Origin: Pseudomonadota bacterium
GTDB lineage: Bacteria; Pseudomonadota; Gammaproteobacteria; Burkholderiales; Ferrovaceae
Direction of reading: 5' to 3'
NCBI GenBank assembly: GCA_021798835.1
Contig: JAJZBQ010000001.1
Span: 62,001 to 126,000 of the forward strand
Length of the DNA: 64,000 bases
Shown here: piece by piece, positions 20,101 to 29,185 of the stretch
Layout of the letters: each line of letters opens with the position of its first letter
Numbering within the stretch: the stretch's first letter is position 1
Notes under the pieces: model-generated
Seen by the model: the letters and a program-made list of their open reading frames with translations, nothing else
What the model was told of the DNA's origin: nothing
Database searches by the model: none
Translations under genes and position numbers: made by a program

Positions 20101-20849
20101 CCCAAAGCACAGTTGAGTCCAATGGATAACGGCCGTACATGAGACAGCGAATTCCAGAAAGCCTCCGTAGTCTGCCCGGTGAGGGTACGTCCACTCTGGT
20201 CAGTAATCGTTCCGGAAATCATCACCGGCAATCGTTGACCAGTCCGCTCGAAAAAACATTCAATAGCAAATAAAGCAGCCTTGGCGTTAAGCGTATCAAA
20301 CACTGTCTCAACCATCAGGATATCCACCCCTCCCTCCACCAGTGCTTCGATGGCTTCTCCATAGGCAACGTTCAATGTATCAAAATCCACATTGCGATAA
20401 CCAGGGTCATTGACATCGGGGGAAAGCGTGGCAGTTCGAGTGGTCGGTCCCAGAACACCTGCTACGAAGCGCGGTTTATCAGGGTTCTGACGTGTCGCCT
20501 CATCGGCCAAACGGCGTGCCAGGTGTGCCGCTTCACGGTTGATTTCCACCACCAAATCGGCCATGTGGTAATCCGCCATAGATACCGAGTTGGCATTAAA
20601 TGTGTTGGTCTCCAAAATATCGGCACCAGCATCAAGATAAGCCTGGTGGATACCAGCGATCACATCGGGTTGAGTCAACACCAGTAGATCATTATTTCCT
20701 TTTTGATCGTAAGGAAAATCTTTGAAGCGGGTTCCTCGATAGTCTTCTTCTGTCAAACGGTGACGCTGGATCATAGTGCCCATGGCACCATCCAGAATCA
20801 ATATCCGTTGCGCCAGCAATGTGCGTAGTTGTGCAGTCTTATCAGTCAT
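17148..20849 (-). CDS. metH: Cobalamin-dependent methionine synthase
   Basis: Transfers a methyl group from methyltetrahydrofolate via B12 to homocysteine; 1233 residues, full length. The homocysteine domain has zinc cysteines 247, 312 and 313 ([17 protein letters not shown]). The pterin domain covers about 350-650 ([13 protein letters not shown]). The B12 domain has DVHDIG with the cobalt ligand His760, and the C-terminal AdoMet activation domain ends near the stop with [12 protein letters not shown]. All four modules are intact, so B12 must be available to the cell. Ribosome site poor; no cobalamin or SAM riboswitch was recognised in the short upstream gap. Confidence 0.98.
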   Translation of the reverse strand: MTDKTAQLRTLLAQRILILDGAMGTMIQRHRLTEEDYRGTRFKDFPYDQKGNNDLLVLTQPDVIAGIHQAYLDAGADILETNTFNANSVSMADYHMADLVVEINREAAHLARRLADEATRQNPDKPRFVAGVLGPTTRTATLSPDVNDPGYRNVDFDTLNVAYGEAIEALVEGGVDILMVETVFDTLNAKAALFAIECFFERTGQRLPVMISGTITDQSGRTLTGQTTEAFWNSLSHVRPLSIGLNCALGAALMRPYVEELARVANTYVSAHPNAGLPNPLAESGYDEGPEETAALLREFAEAGFLNIVGGCCGTTPEHIRAIAEVMVGRQPRTIPDIPRETRLSGLEPFNIGEDSLFVNVGERTNVTGSRVFARLILGQQFGEALAVARTQVESGAQIIDINMDEAMLDAPAAMQRFLNLMASEPDISRVPVMIDSSDWRVLETGLKCVQGKSIVNSISLKEGEAEFLRRATLVRRYGASAIVMAFDEQGQADTQARKVEICTRSYRLLVDKLDFPPEDIIFDPNIFAVATGIDEHNNYAVDFIEATRQIKATLPYAKISGGVSNVSFSFRGNDGVREAIHTAFLYHAVRAGLSMGIVNAGQLGVYAEIDPVLLEPIEDVLLNRRLDAGERLVAVATQVKSSGPRVIQEDLSWRAAPVHERLTHALVKGINTWIVEDTEEARLLSERPIHVIEGPLMDGMNVVGDLFGAGKMFLPQVVKSARVMKQAVAHLVPFIEAEKSAGSQSKGRILLATVKGDVHDIGKNIVAVVLQCNNFEVINMGVMVPCERILETARAEHVDIIGLSGLITPSLEEMAHVAREMQRLGFVVPLLIGGATTSRVHTAVKIEPHYRGVTIYVPDASRAVGVCSQLLSEELRTAYIEGVKADMQRVRQLHEDKKGQGPLLTLETARRRGQQFDWLAYTPPVPVYLGARALRDYPIEELVPFIDWTPFFQTWELSGRYPAILEDAVVGESAQQLFADAQAMLVRLVREKRLKAHGVVGFFPVGTAENGDDLVVFQDDLRQSVRATLHHLRQQNEKSADRHNQCLADFIAPLRTGVRDYVGAFAVGVGDGLDEWLAEYEAIHDDYNSILLKALADRLAEAFAEVLHQRVRQEWWGYARTECLTAEELIAERYRGIRPAPGYPACPDHTEKEALFDLLQVTAHTGIHLTESFAMWPASSVSGYYFSHPDSAYFAVGKIGRDQVEDYARRKGWSLQQAEYWLAPQLAYVPET

Positions 20850-20927
20850 AGTCGGTCAGTCTACCATGCCAGTCAATCCCTGCAAAAACCCCATTCCCTC
20901 CTAATGATTCACCTGTCCTCACTGCAT

Positions 20928-20954
20928 AAAAAAAGGCACCCCGCAGGGTGCCTT
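20928..20954 (-). terminator. Intrinsic terminator of porin 1
   Basis: A perfect 9-bp stem AAGGCACCC / GGGTGCCTT with tetraloop CGCA. On the minus strand it is followed by a run of T (the A run at 20928-20934 on the plus strand), 19 bases past the porin stop. Confidence 0.9.
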
Positions 20955-20972
20955 AATTCAACAACCCATTCA

Positions 20973-22259
20973 TCAAAATTTATAGATGCCCTGCAACCCA
21001 TAAGTGGTCATGGATTGCGACAAAATTCCGTTGGATTCAGCAAACAGTCCCTTGTCAGCCCGATCCTCGCGCACTTCCGCACGTAATTCAAAAGCCTTGA
21101 CAGGCGCATATCCAAAAGTCAAGGTCGCCTCACGGACCGTATTGGGTCCTACCAGGACACCATACTGGCCGGCAGGCCCTCCAGAACCATCTGCGAATGC
21201 AGCACCCGTATTGTCATGCACTTGTTCACCACGTAAGGATACCCGGTACTGTTCATTGAATTGGTAATTCAGGTAGCCCGCCACCCCCCAATAGGTTTCT
21301 GTTCCCACTTGATTGACACCTATGATTTCATTCTGTTGGCTGGCATGATCAGCATTCAGAATGAATGTCAATGACTGTGTCAAGTTACTGGTAAATACCA
21401 TATCAAACAATGTGCGATTACCAACACGGGAATTGGCCCCTCCGTAGGCAGTAAATGTATTGCCGGTAAACATGCCATTGCTGACATAAGGCAAAGCGCC
21501 TGTTGCCACAGGAACCGCTTCATCTCCAGAATAAACATCCAACAACAGAGAAGTATCTTTGGTAAAAGCTTGGTTCAGGGCCAATTCTGCCGTTTTTGAA
21601 GCAGTCATGCCAGTAACCTGATCCCAACCATTATTAACCCCCATCGTCAGGGTTGTAGCATCTGAAAGTGCATCGATGGCTCTTACCCCAGTATGAGTGA
21701 ATGGAATTTTGCCAAACAGGATAGAACGGGTAATATTGGTGTCTGCCCCGCTATCAATATATTCCACCCCCGCCAGCGTAGTATATTTACCGCCCATCAC
21801 CGTCCAAGTATTCTTGGCATACTGCATAAATGCCTGTGTCAGGTCAAAAAATCCTCCGCTCCCTGCCGTATTACTGGTGGAATTTATATTATTCCCCGAA
21901 CAGGCACCATACGAACAAATCACACCCGCGTTGGATCCTGCTGTCAGATTTACCAACCCTCCCACCCCTTCAGTCGGCAACCGAGAAATGGTAATGGATC
22001 CCTGATTCAGGTTAAATGAGTTTTTCGAAGTATCAAATACCTGAACGCTTGGATTGGGCGTTTGGGAGTGCGCTATGTAACCCATGTCCAAATAACCTTT
22101 GATTTCAATCTTGGCTTTTTTAAACAGTTTTCCCAAACTCATTTCCGGTTCGGCATCTGATTCTTCATCCTTTGCATGGGCCAGCGCACTTGCCCCCAAA
22201 CAGAGTACTGCTGTCATTACACTCAACCGTTTTCGTGCATTTTTGCTGATGATCGTCAT
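20973..22259 (-). CDS. Outer-membrane beta-barrel porin 1
   Basis: A 428-residue exported protein. A basic N-terminus and hydrophobic core end at ALAHA, giving a signal peptide of about 29 residues. The mature part has alternating beta-strand character and the classical C-terminal aromatic residue (GLQGIYKF). It is a close paralogue of porin 2 at 24240, sharing VQVFDTSKNSFNLNQ, TLTMGVNNGWDQVTGMT and LNYQFNEQYRVS. Both carry a CSYGAC cysteine pair (here Cys115/Cys120). AGGA precedes the ATG. An FNR-type box lies about 90 bp upstream, and its own terminator follows. Substrate unknown; the family includes porins of autotrophic betaproteobacteria. Confidence 0.88.
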   Translation of the reverse strand: MTIISKNARKRLSVMTAVLCLGASALAHAKDEESDAEPEMSLGKLFKKAKIEIKGYLDMGYIAHSQTPNPSVQVFDTSKNSFNLNQGSITISRLPTEGVGGLVNLTAGSNAGVICSYGACSGNNINSTSNTAGSGGFFDLTQAFMQYAKNTWTVMGGKYTTLAGVEYIDSGADTNITRSILFGKIPFTHTGVRAIDALSDATTLTMGVNNGWDQVTGMTASKTAELALNQAFTKDTSLLLDVYSGDEAVPVATGALPYVSNGMFTGNTFTAYGGANSRVGNRTLFDMVFTSNLTQSLTFILNADHASQQNEIIGVNQVGTETYWGVAGYLNYQFNEQYRVSLRGEQVHDNTGAAFADGSGGPAGQYGVLVGPNTVREATLTFGYAPVKAFELRAEVREDRADKGLFAESNGILSQSMTTYGLQGIYKF

Positions 22260-22346
22260 GGTTTTTCCTTGATATTTCTATATTTTTATGAAATACGCGA
22301 AAACGGGTAAAACACTCTCCTCCCCTCTTCCTGCGCTGGGAAGATA

Positions 22347-22360
22347 TTGACGCACATCAA
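22347..22360. promoter_or_regulatory. FNR/CRP-family binding box upstream of porin 1
   Basis: TTGACGCACATCAA matches the FNR consensus TTGAT-N4-ATCAA at nine of ten positions. It lies in the gap between amtB's terminator and porin 1, and I see no good -10 at the class II distance. Oxygen or redox control of porin 1 is therefore suggested, not shown. Confidence 0.5.
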
Positions 22361-22385
22361 GATACAAATTGCAATACTTTTGACA

Positions 22386-22410
22386 TAAAAAAGGGGCGCT
22401 AATGCGCCCC
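22386..22410 (-). terminator. Intrinsic terminator of amtB
   Basis: A 7-bp stem GGGGCGC / GCGCCCC with TAAT loop (22393-22410), and a T run on the minus strand at 22392-22387. It lies 22 bases past the amtB stop and separates the porin 2-glnK-amtB unit from porin 1. Confidence 0.9.
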
Positions 22411-22432
22411 AAATCCCTGACGGAGAGATAGG

Positions 22433-23878
22433 TTATTCGACACGCTCACCGTGTAAAACAAGATCCAGGCCTTCCCGTTCTTCCTCTTCGGTCACGCGTA
22501 AGCCCATCACCATGTCGATCACCTTGAGCAGGATAAAAGACACTGCAAATCCATAGACCACGGTTACTCCGACACCCAGAGCCTGGGTCATCAAACTGCC
22601 ATCTGTCGCACTGATTTCCTTGACATTAAACACCCCAGTCAATAAAGCGCCGACGATCCCTCCAATGCCATGAACACCGAAAGCATCCAGTGAATCGTCA
22701 TAGCCCAACTTATGCTTCAAACTGGTAGCAGTCCAGAAGCAAATCACCCCAGCCGCCAATCCGATGGCTATTGCCCCCCCTGTTGCGACGAAACCCGAAG
22801 CTGGCGTAATAGCCACCAATCCCGCCACTGCACCAGAAGCAATACCCAATACGCTGGGCTTACCCTTGGTCAACCATTCCGCAAACATCCATGCCAACGC
22901 AGCAACTGCGGTGGCCACTTGAGTCACCACCATAGCCATTCCAGCACGGCCATCCGCTGCTACCGCAGAACCCGCATTGAAGCCAAACCAGCCAAACCAC
23001 AACATGGAAGCCCCGATCAAGGTCAACACCAAATTGTGTGGTGCCATTGGTTCTTTACCGTACCCCACTCGTTTACCCATCACCAAAGCCGCTGCCAATC
23101 CAGCCACCCCGGCATTGATATGCACTACGGTACCACCAGCAAAATCCAATACACCCTTGCCGGCCAGCCAGCCACCAGGCTCCCACACCCAATGTGCGAT
23201 AGGCGAGTAAACCAGTAGCGACCAGAGACCGACGAATACCATCATCGCCGAGAACTTCATACGCTCAGCAAATGCCCCAGCAATCAAAGCGGGCGTGATG
23301 ATGGCAAAAGTCATCTGGAACATCATGTATACCGACTCAGGAATTGCTGTGGCCGCATGATGAACCATGACTTTCTTGGCTTCATTCTGGTACAACATAC
23401 CATCCAGCAGAAAACGACTCATGCCACCCAGATAGGGGGTACCCGGCATAAATGCCAAACTATACCCAGCCACCACCCACAACACGGTAACCAACGAACA
23501 GATCGCGAAGCTCTGCATAACTGTCGCCAGCACGTTTTTCTTGCGCACCATCCCTCCATAAAACAGCGCCAAGCCGGGAATAGTCATAAACAAGACCAAC
23601 GCAGTGGATGTCAACATCCAAGCCGTAGCTCCCGAATCTATCTTGTCAAACCCCACCAAAAAAGGCGCCGATGGAGTAGCGGGAGCAGAAGCTGCGGGCG
23701 GGGTTGCAGCAGGAGTTGCCGGGGCTGCGGCGGTGGCCGCATCCGGGCTTGCCGGTGCGGTCGTTACCGGAGCCGATGCCGCCGGAGTTGCATCGTCTGC
23801 CATGACCGCCACTGAACCAAAACTGAGGCACAGTGCCAACATCGCAGCGTATAAAGTCTTCCAACAAGATTTCATCAT
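22433..23878 (-). CDS. amtB: Ammonium transporter AmtB
   Basis: Inner-membrane ammonium channel, 481 residues. Signal peptide to about residue 27 (SVAVMA). An unusual low-complexity Ala/Pro/Thr linker follows, about residues 28-72. Then come eleven membrane helices with LFYGGMVRKKN, VLDFAGGTVVHINAG (pore histidine) and LDAFGVHGIGGIVGALLTG (second pore histidine). The C-terminal tail that contacts GlnK is present (LRVTEEEEREGLDL). Two adjacent ATGs follow AGGAG; the second, at 23875, has the better spacing. It lies 8 bp after glnK, the standard pair, in which GlnK plugs the channel when nitrogen is plentiful. Confidence 0.97.
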   Translation of the reverse strand: MMKSCWKTLYAAMLALCLSFGSVAVMADDATPAASAPVTTAPASPDAATAAAPATPAATPPAASAPATPSAPFLVGFDKIDSGATAWMLTSTALVLFMTIPGLALFYGGMVRKKNVLATVMQSFAICSLVTVLWVVAGYSLAFMPGTPYLGGMSRFLLDGMLYQNEAKKVMVHHAATAIPESVYMMFQMTFAIITPALIAGAFAERMKFSAMMVFVGLWSLLVYSPIAHWVWEPGGWLAGKGVLDFAGGTVVHINAGVAGLAAALVMGKRVGYGKEPMAPHNLVLTLIGASMLWFGWFGFNAGSAVAADGRAGMAMVVTQVATAVAALAWMFAEWLTKGKPSVLGIASGAVAGLVAITPASGFVATGGAIAIGLAAGVICFWTATSLKHKLGYDDSLDAFGVHGIGGIVGALLTGVFNVKEISATDGSLMTQALGVGVTVVYGFAVSFILLKVIDMVMGLRVTEEEEREGLDLVLHGERVE

Positions 23879-23886
23879 GATTCTCC

Positions 23887-25502
<1,616 letters not shown>

Positions 25503-25557
25503 CGAATATCTCCGTGGTTAAATGTTATGCAAATTGCCGCTTCCCGATGGACTATGA

Positions 25558-25573
25558 AGCAACACTCATGCCA
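25558..25573 (-). promoter_or_regulatory. Sigma-54 promoter of porin 2-glnK-amtB
   Basis: Read on the minus strand, TGGCATGAGTGTTGCT has GG and GC separated by exactly ten bases, with a perfect TTGCT at -12. Predicted start near 25547, 45 bases before the porin ATG. Confidence 0.8.
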
Positions 25574-25917
25574 ACAGACAATCAATCTATTGAATCGGCC
25601 AGCAGATCGGGACATCTATCCCATCAGATTGTAAAAAGTCAGAAATAAAAAGTGGATAAAGTACGATGCCAGCACTATAAAAATGGCATATCCATAATCA
25701 TTCATCGTGGCGCGCGTGCGCCAAATCAGTGCCCGAAACGACAACCATGAGGAACCCACTCAACAACTTTTTACAGAAAGACACTTGAGAATGGCACATA
25801 ATTGGTGCACTTACGGGTTTTGGCACCGTTCAAAATGGTGCAGTTTGCTGTGGGCACCTTGAAAATGCCCCACCTCTTAGGAACCCTTTCCCTTATACAT
25901 TGGTCACATTCGCCATG
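25574..25917. promoter_or_regulatory. Shared control region between porin 2 operon and small exported protein
   Basis: No gene in this 344-bp stretch. It holds an NtrC-type dyad GGCACATAATTGGTGCA at 25793-25809 (GCAC-N7-GTGC), about 143 bp upstream of the predicted rightward start. Further GCAC/GTGC half-sites lie at 25823-25826, 25838-25841 and 25854-25857 with non-standard spacing. There is an inverted repeat ATGCCA-N12-TGGCAT at 25666-25689 and a perfect palindromic arm pair TGGCGC/GCGCCA at 25708-25723. The last two lie 130-170 bp upstream of the leftward sigma-54 start, where an activator would be expected. Confidence 0.6.
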
Positions 25918-25934
25918 CGGCACAATTTGTGCTT
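25918..25934 (+). promoter_or_regulatory. Sigma-54 promoter of the small exported protein gene
   Basis: CGGCACAATTTGTGCTT: GG (25919-25920) and GC (25931-25932) are ten bases apart, and GGCAC and TGC match the -24/-12 consensus. Start predicted near 25944, about 35 bases before the ATG at 25979. Confidence 0.7.
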
Positions 25935-25978
25935 GATGATTTGTGACCCTTTTGTTTTTTCGCTATGGAGATATCATC

Positions 25979-26227
25979 ATGAACAAACTAGTCGGTTTCA
26001 CCCTCACCGCACTATCATTCAGTGCATTAGCCAAATTACCCGACCCTTTGTGGACCCCTCAAGGAGGAAATTATCAACAGCAGTTTGGGTCCCCAATCAG
26101 CCATGAAAAACCCAGTCATCGAGCAATTGCCAATGATGGAATGCAAAAACCTGCCACATCATCTGCTCACGTGACCCCCTCTTCAAGCACTTCAGTGTTT
26201 CCTCCTGCTGCGCATCATCTGCTCTAA
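25979..26227 (+). CDS. Small exported protein of unknown function, sigma-54 controlled
   Basis: An 82-residue protein not recognised. A strong start: GGAG at 25967-25970, eight bases before the ATG. The N-terminus MNKLVGFTLTALSFSALA is a clean signal peptide with an AxA-type cleavage site before KLPDP, leaving about 64 residues. The mature part is Pro/Ser/His-rich without cysteine or membrane segment (LPDPLWTPQGGNYQQQFG, then a Ser/Thr/Pro tail ending PAAHHLL), probably disordered or peptide-like. Its sigma-54 promoter and NtrC dyad place it under nitrogen control, back to back with porin 2-glnK-amtB. The 114 bases after it hold only an imperfect hairpin without a T run. Confidence 0.7.
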   Translation: MNKLVGFTLTALSFSALAKLPDPLWTPQGGNYQQQFGSPISHEKPSHRAIANDGMQKPATSSAHVTPSSSTSVFPPAAHHLL

Positions 26228-26341
26228 CTCAACCCTGGCGCCCTGGTAACCTATTTTGGTTTCCGGGTCGCTGGCTATCTACCCAATATCCCAAAAGCCA
26301 CTTATACTGGATCAGGTTTTCATTCACGAAGTTGGTACACC

Positions 26342-26587
26342 ATGAACTCGCATAATTTGATTGATGATGTTTCTAAAAAACTAGCTGAATTGGCCACTAA
26401 AACCCCGTTGGCTGACCTGGAAAAAAATGCTCGTACTCTACTGAGCAGCCTGATGGCTCGTGCTGACCTGATTACTCGTGAAGAGTTTGATCGCCAGACT
26501 GAATTGCTGGGAAAAACCCGTCAGCGCCTATCCGATCTCGAAGACAGAATCAAACAACTGGAAGAACAAAAAATCCGACAAACCTGA
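26342..26587 (+). CDS. ubiK: Ubiquinone biosynthesis accessory factor UbiK (YqiC/BMFP family)
   Basis: An 81-residue protein: helical N-terminal half, then a C-terminal coiled coil (EEFDRQTELLGKTRQRLSDLEDRI within residues about 46-75), the layout of the BMFP family. E. coli UbiK assists late aerobic ubiquinone synthesis through the UbiJ complex and binds membranes. Weak ribosome site. It ends two bases before the convergent comM gene. Confidence 0.88.
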   Translation: MNSHNLIDDVSKKLAELATKTPLADLEKNARTLLSSLMARADLITREEFDRQTELLGKTRQRLSDLEDRIKQLEEQKIRQT

Positions 26588-26589
26588 TC

Positions 26590-28098
26590 TTAATTCAGAA
26601 AGCCCGTTCGATAGCACAATGCCTCAGCCAAAACCGATTCTCCGATAACATCTTCACCCGCCAGATCGGCAATAGTACGCGCAACACGCCAAATGCGATG
26701 CACAGCACGCAGGCTCAACTCAAACCGTTCGGTTGCCCGTTGTATCAGCATACTCGCCCCTGATGTCAATGGCGCATAATGCTGCAATAACTGCCTCCCG
26801 AGTTTATCATTGGATACCCCTTGCCGCTGTAGTTGACGTTGCCAAGCAACACCTACGCGGCGGCGAACCGTAGCACTATCTTCTGACTGACCTTGCACCA
26901 GCCAATCCTGACCAGCCAAACTGGGTAACTCCACCTGTAAATCAATTCGATCCAGCAAAGGGCCAGATAAACGCCTCAGGTAACGTTCTAATTGTGCAGG
27001 GGAACACCGGCACCCTAAGGAAGGGTGACCGCGATAGCCACAGGGACAGGGATTCATGGTTCCCACCAATTGAAAACCAGCAGGATAAACAACCTTGTAG
27101 GCGGAACGTGAAACTGCGATTTGCCCCGTTTCCATGGGTTCACGCAACATATCCAGCAGATGCACTGGAAACTCTCCTACTTCATCTAAGTGCAACGTAC
27201 CACAATGTGATAGTGATACCTCACCGGGATATAAATGGGTACCATGGCCACCACCCATCATGGCAGCTATTGTAATTGAATGATGAGGTTGGCGAAACGG
27301 GCGCAAACACCAATAACGCGGATCAACCGATTCTCCGTGAGCCGCTCGAATTGCCGCCAACTGTAATGCCTCATGCTCCTCCATAGGAGGGCAAATCCCA
27401 GGCAAGCAACGCGCCAACAGCGACTTGCCCACCCCAGGTGGGCCAACCATAAGCAGATGGTGTCGTCCACTGGCTGCAACTTCTAATGCACGTTTGGCCT
27501 GCCCTTGACCCAATACGTCAGATAAGTCCCAAACATCATCGGTAGTCGCCATTTGTGTAACCGGTTTTGCATGAGGCATCATCACCTTTTCACCAATCAG
27601 ATGTGCCCAAACCTGACGAAGATGTAATGCACCGTAAACTCCTTCCGCATAGCCATGACAAGCCTCATTAGCCGATGCTTGGGCAATCATCAATCGTCGC
27701 CCTGCACGGCGCACCGCCGCTGCCATTGGCAATGCCCCCTGAATCGCACGCAGATGACCGCTTAACCCCAATTCCCCGGCAAACTCCCACTCTTCCAAAA
27801 ACTCGCTGGGCAGATGTCGGCTAGCTGCCAAAATACCAATAGCAATAGGCAAATCATAACGACTAGAATGTTTAGGCAGTTCAGCAGGGGCCAAGTGAAC
27901 CGTTACCCGTGATACCGGAAACCCAAAACCGCAGTGATTAAGTGCCGAACGAACGCGATCACGACTTTCGCGTACTTCAACTTCTGGCAACCCCACCAAA
28001 TTAAACAGAGGCAAACCGCCAGCCAGATGAACCTCCACCCTTACCAAAGGAGCATCGACCCCCCAAAGGGCACGGCTGTACACACAAGTATAGGCCAC
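26590..28098 (-). CDS. comM: YifB/ComM family Mg-chelatase-like AAA+ ATPase
   Basis: 502 residues. N-terminal Lon-like fold domain (FNLVGLPEVEVRESRDRVRSAL), AAA+ core with Walker A GPPGVGKS (219-226), and Walker B-like LHLDEVGEFP. A zinc-type cysteine cluster NPCPCGYRGHPSLGCRCSP is followed by a C-terminal lid domain. ComM is a hexameric helicase that promotes branch migration during natural transformation, so DNA uptake and recombination is the expected role. Start GTG at 28098 with GGAGGA upstream. Single gene, divergent from nothing; the suf operon ends 82 bp away. Confidence 0.93.
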   Translation of the reverse strand: MAYTCVYSRALWGVDAPLVRVEVHLAGGLPLFNLVGLPEVEVRESRDRVRSALNHCGFGFPVSRVTVHLAPAELPKHSSRYDLPIAIGILAASRHLPSEFLEEWEFAGELGLSGHLRAIQGALPMAAAVRRAGRRLMIAQASANEACHGYAEGVYGALHLRQVWAHLIGEKVMMPHAKPVTQMATTDDVWDLSDVLGQGQAKRALEVAASGRHHLLMVGPPGVGKSLLARCLPGICPPMEEHEALQLAAIRAAHGESVDPRYWCLRPFRQPHHSITIAAMMGGGHGTHLYPGEVSLSHCGTLHLDEVGEFPVHLLDMLREPMETGQIAVSRSAYKVVYPAGFQLVGTMNPCPCGYRGHPSLGCRCSPAQLERYLRRLSGPLLDRIDLQVELPSLAGQDWLVQGQSEDSATVRRRVGVAWQRQLQRQGVSNDKLGRQLLQHYAPLTSGASMLIQRATERFELSLRAVHRIWRVARTIADLAGEDVIGESVLAEALCYRTGFLN

Positions 28099-28180
28099 CT
28101 CACTCCTCCACTCATAAAAAATTATGGTGATGGAAAAGAACGGTGGTCAAGCCAAGAACAAATACAATCGGTTCTACAAA

Positions 28181-28729
28181 TCAGAGCATACCCATGGTCA
28201 GCAATGCTGCTTCACTCATGCGTTCACGTGTCCAAGGTGGGTCCCAAACAAGTTCCACCTTGGCACTATCAATACCAGGTACTTCCATCATGCGTCGCTC
28301 TACTTCCCCAGGAAAAGTTTGCGCTACTGGACAACCCGGGGCTGTCAAGGTCATTTGTACAGCCACATGACCCACTGCCGGATCAATGGACAGACCATAA
28401 ATCAACCCCAAATCGTAAATGTTAACTGGAATCTCTGGATCAAAAACAGTCCTCAATGCCCCAATTACACGCCCTTCCAATTCCTCCATGTCAACTCGTT
28501 CCAGCGACTCTTCCGCTGTCTCAGACTGATGCTGAGAAACTGGCTGTGGAATTGCCTGCGGATCCAGATCAGGAAATCCGGCAGCGATGGCCTCGTTGAG
28601 CGTCATAGGCTCAGGCTCTTCATGTTTCTTGTCGCGCGACCAGGGAGTGTAGCGTTTTTCACTCACACTAGGGGTGGCTTCGGCCACGTTCAAAGGTTCA
28701 TTCTGTTTCAACCAATCCATCACGGACAT
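28181..28729 (-). CDS. sufT: SufT-type Fe-S maturation protein (MIP18/DUF59 family)
   Basis: A 182-residue protein with an acidic, poorly conserved N-terminal extension of about 85 residues and a C-terminal DUF59 domain: RTVFDPEIPVNIYDLGLIYG, then LTAPGCPVA with the conserved cysteine, and VELVWDPPWT. SufT proteins aid Fe-S assembly or transfer to clients. It is the last gene of sufBCDSU-T, starting 7 bases after the sufU stop. I use the ATG at 28729; a GTG at 28735 lies two codons upstream. Confidence 0.92.
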   Translation of the reverse strand: MSVMDWLKQNEPLNVAEATPSVSEKRYTPWSRDKKHEEPEPMTLNEAIAAGFPDLDPQAIPQPVSQHQSETAEESLERVDMEELEGRVIGALRTVFDPEIPVNIYDLGLIYGLSIDPAVGHVAVQMTLTAPGCPVAQTFPGEVERRMMEVPGIDSAKVELVWDPPWTRERMSEAALLTMGML

Positions 28730-28735
28730 GATCAC

Positions 28736-29176
28736 CTACTCCGTCGATACCGGTTGATCAGTCTGCTGCAGGGCAGCATTCAAGGTATGCCAAGCCAATG
28801 TGGCACACTTGACACGCGCAGGAAATTCACTAACACCCGCCAGAACTGCCAACTTTCCTAATTCGATCTCATAAGGCTCACCTTTGACCATATGGTAGAA
28901 CCCCTCAAATAAAGACGTTACCTCACCCTCCGTGCGTCCCTTCAAAGCTTCCGTCATCAGTGAAGCAGAAGCCGTAGAAATTGCGCAACCAGATCCCTCG
29001 AAACGTGCTTCCTGAATAACTCCATCTTTTACCAACAGGTTCAGGGATAACTTATCACCACATAGCGCATTAAACCCATCAGCATGGCGATTGGCCTCTG
29101 GGAATGGACCAAAATTCCGAGGATGCCGATTATGATCAAAAATCACTTCCTGATACAGATCACGTAACTCGCTCAT
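28736..29176 (-). CDS. sufU: Fe-S assembly sulfur acceptor SufU
   Basis: A NifU-N-like protein of 146 residues. Cysteines 39 (ALCGDKL), 64 (GSGCAIS) and 124 (KCATLAWH), with Asp41, form the SufU zinc/sulfur-transfer site. It accepts persulfide from SufS, taking the place of SufE, for which no gene is present here. Start at ATG 29176; GTG 29185 overlaps the sufS stop region. Between sufS and sufT. Confidence 0.95.
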   Translation of the reverse strand: MSELRDLYQEVIFDHNRHPRNFGPFPEANRHADGFNALCGDKLSLNLLVKDGVIQEARFEGSGCAISTASASLMTEALKGRTEGEVTSLFEGFYHMVKGEPYEIELGKLAVLAGVSEFPARVKCATLAWHTLNAALQQTDQPVSTE

Positions 29177-29185
29177 AACAATCAC

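Noticed and set aside
20850-20927. Possible cobalamin or SAM riboswitch before metH
   Set aside because: The gap is under 80 bases before the porin terminator and has no box or multi-helix layout of either class.
22712-23218. 168-codon open frame on the plus strand within amtB
   Set aside because: His/Ser/Arg-rich translation without any domain, antisense to the AmtB channel region.
25503-25978. Possible small RNA or CRISPR-like array in the largest gene-free stretch
   Set aside because: No regular repeats and no promoter-terminator pair; the dyads there are better explained as regulator sites.
26236-26275. Imperfect hairpin after the small exported protein gene
   Set aside because: One bulge and one mismatch, and no T run; too weak to call a terminator.
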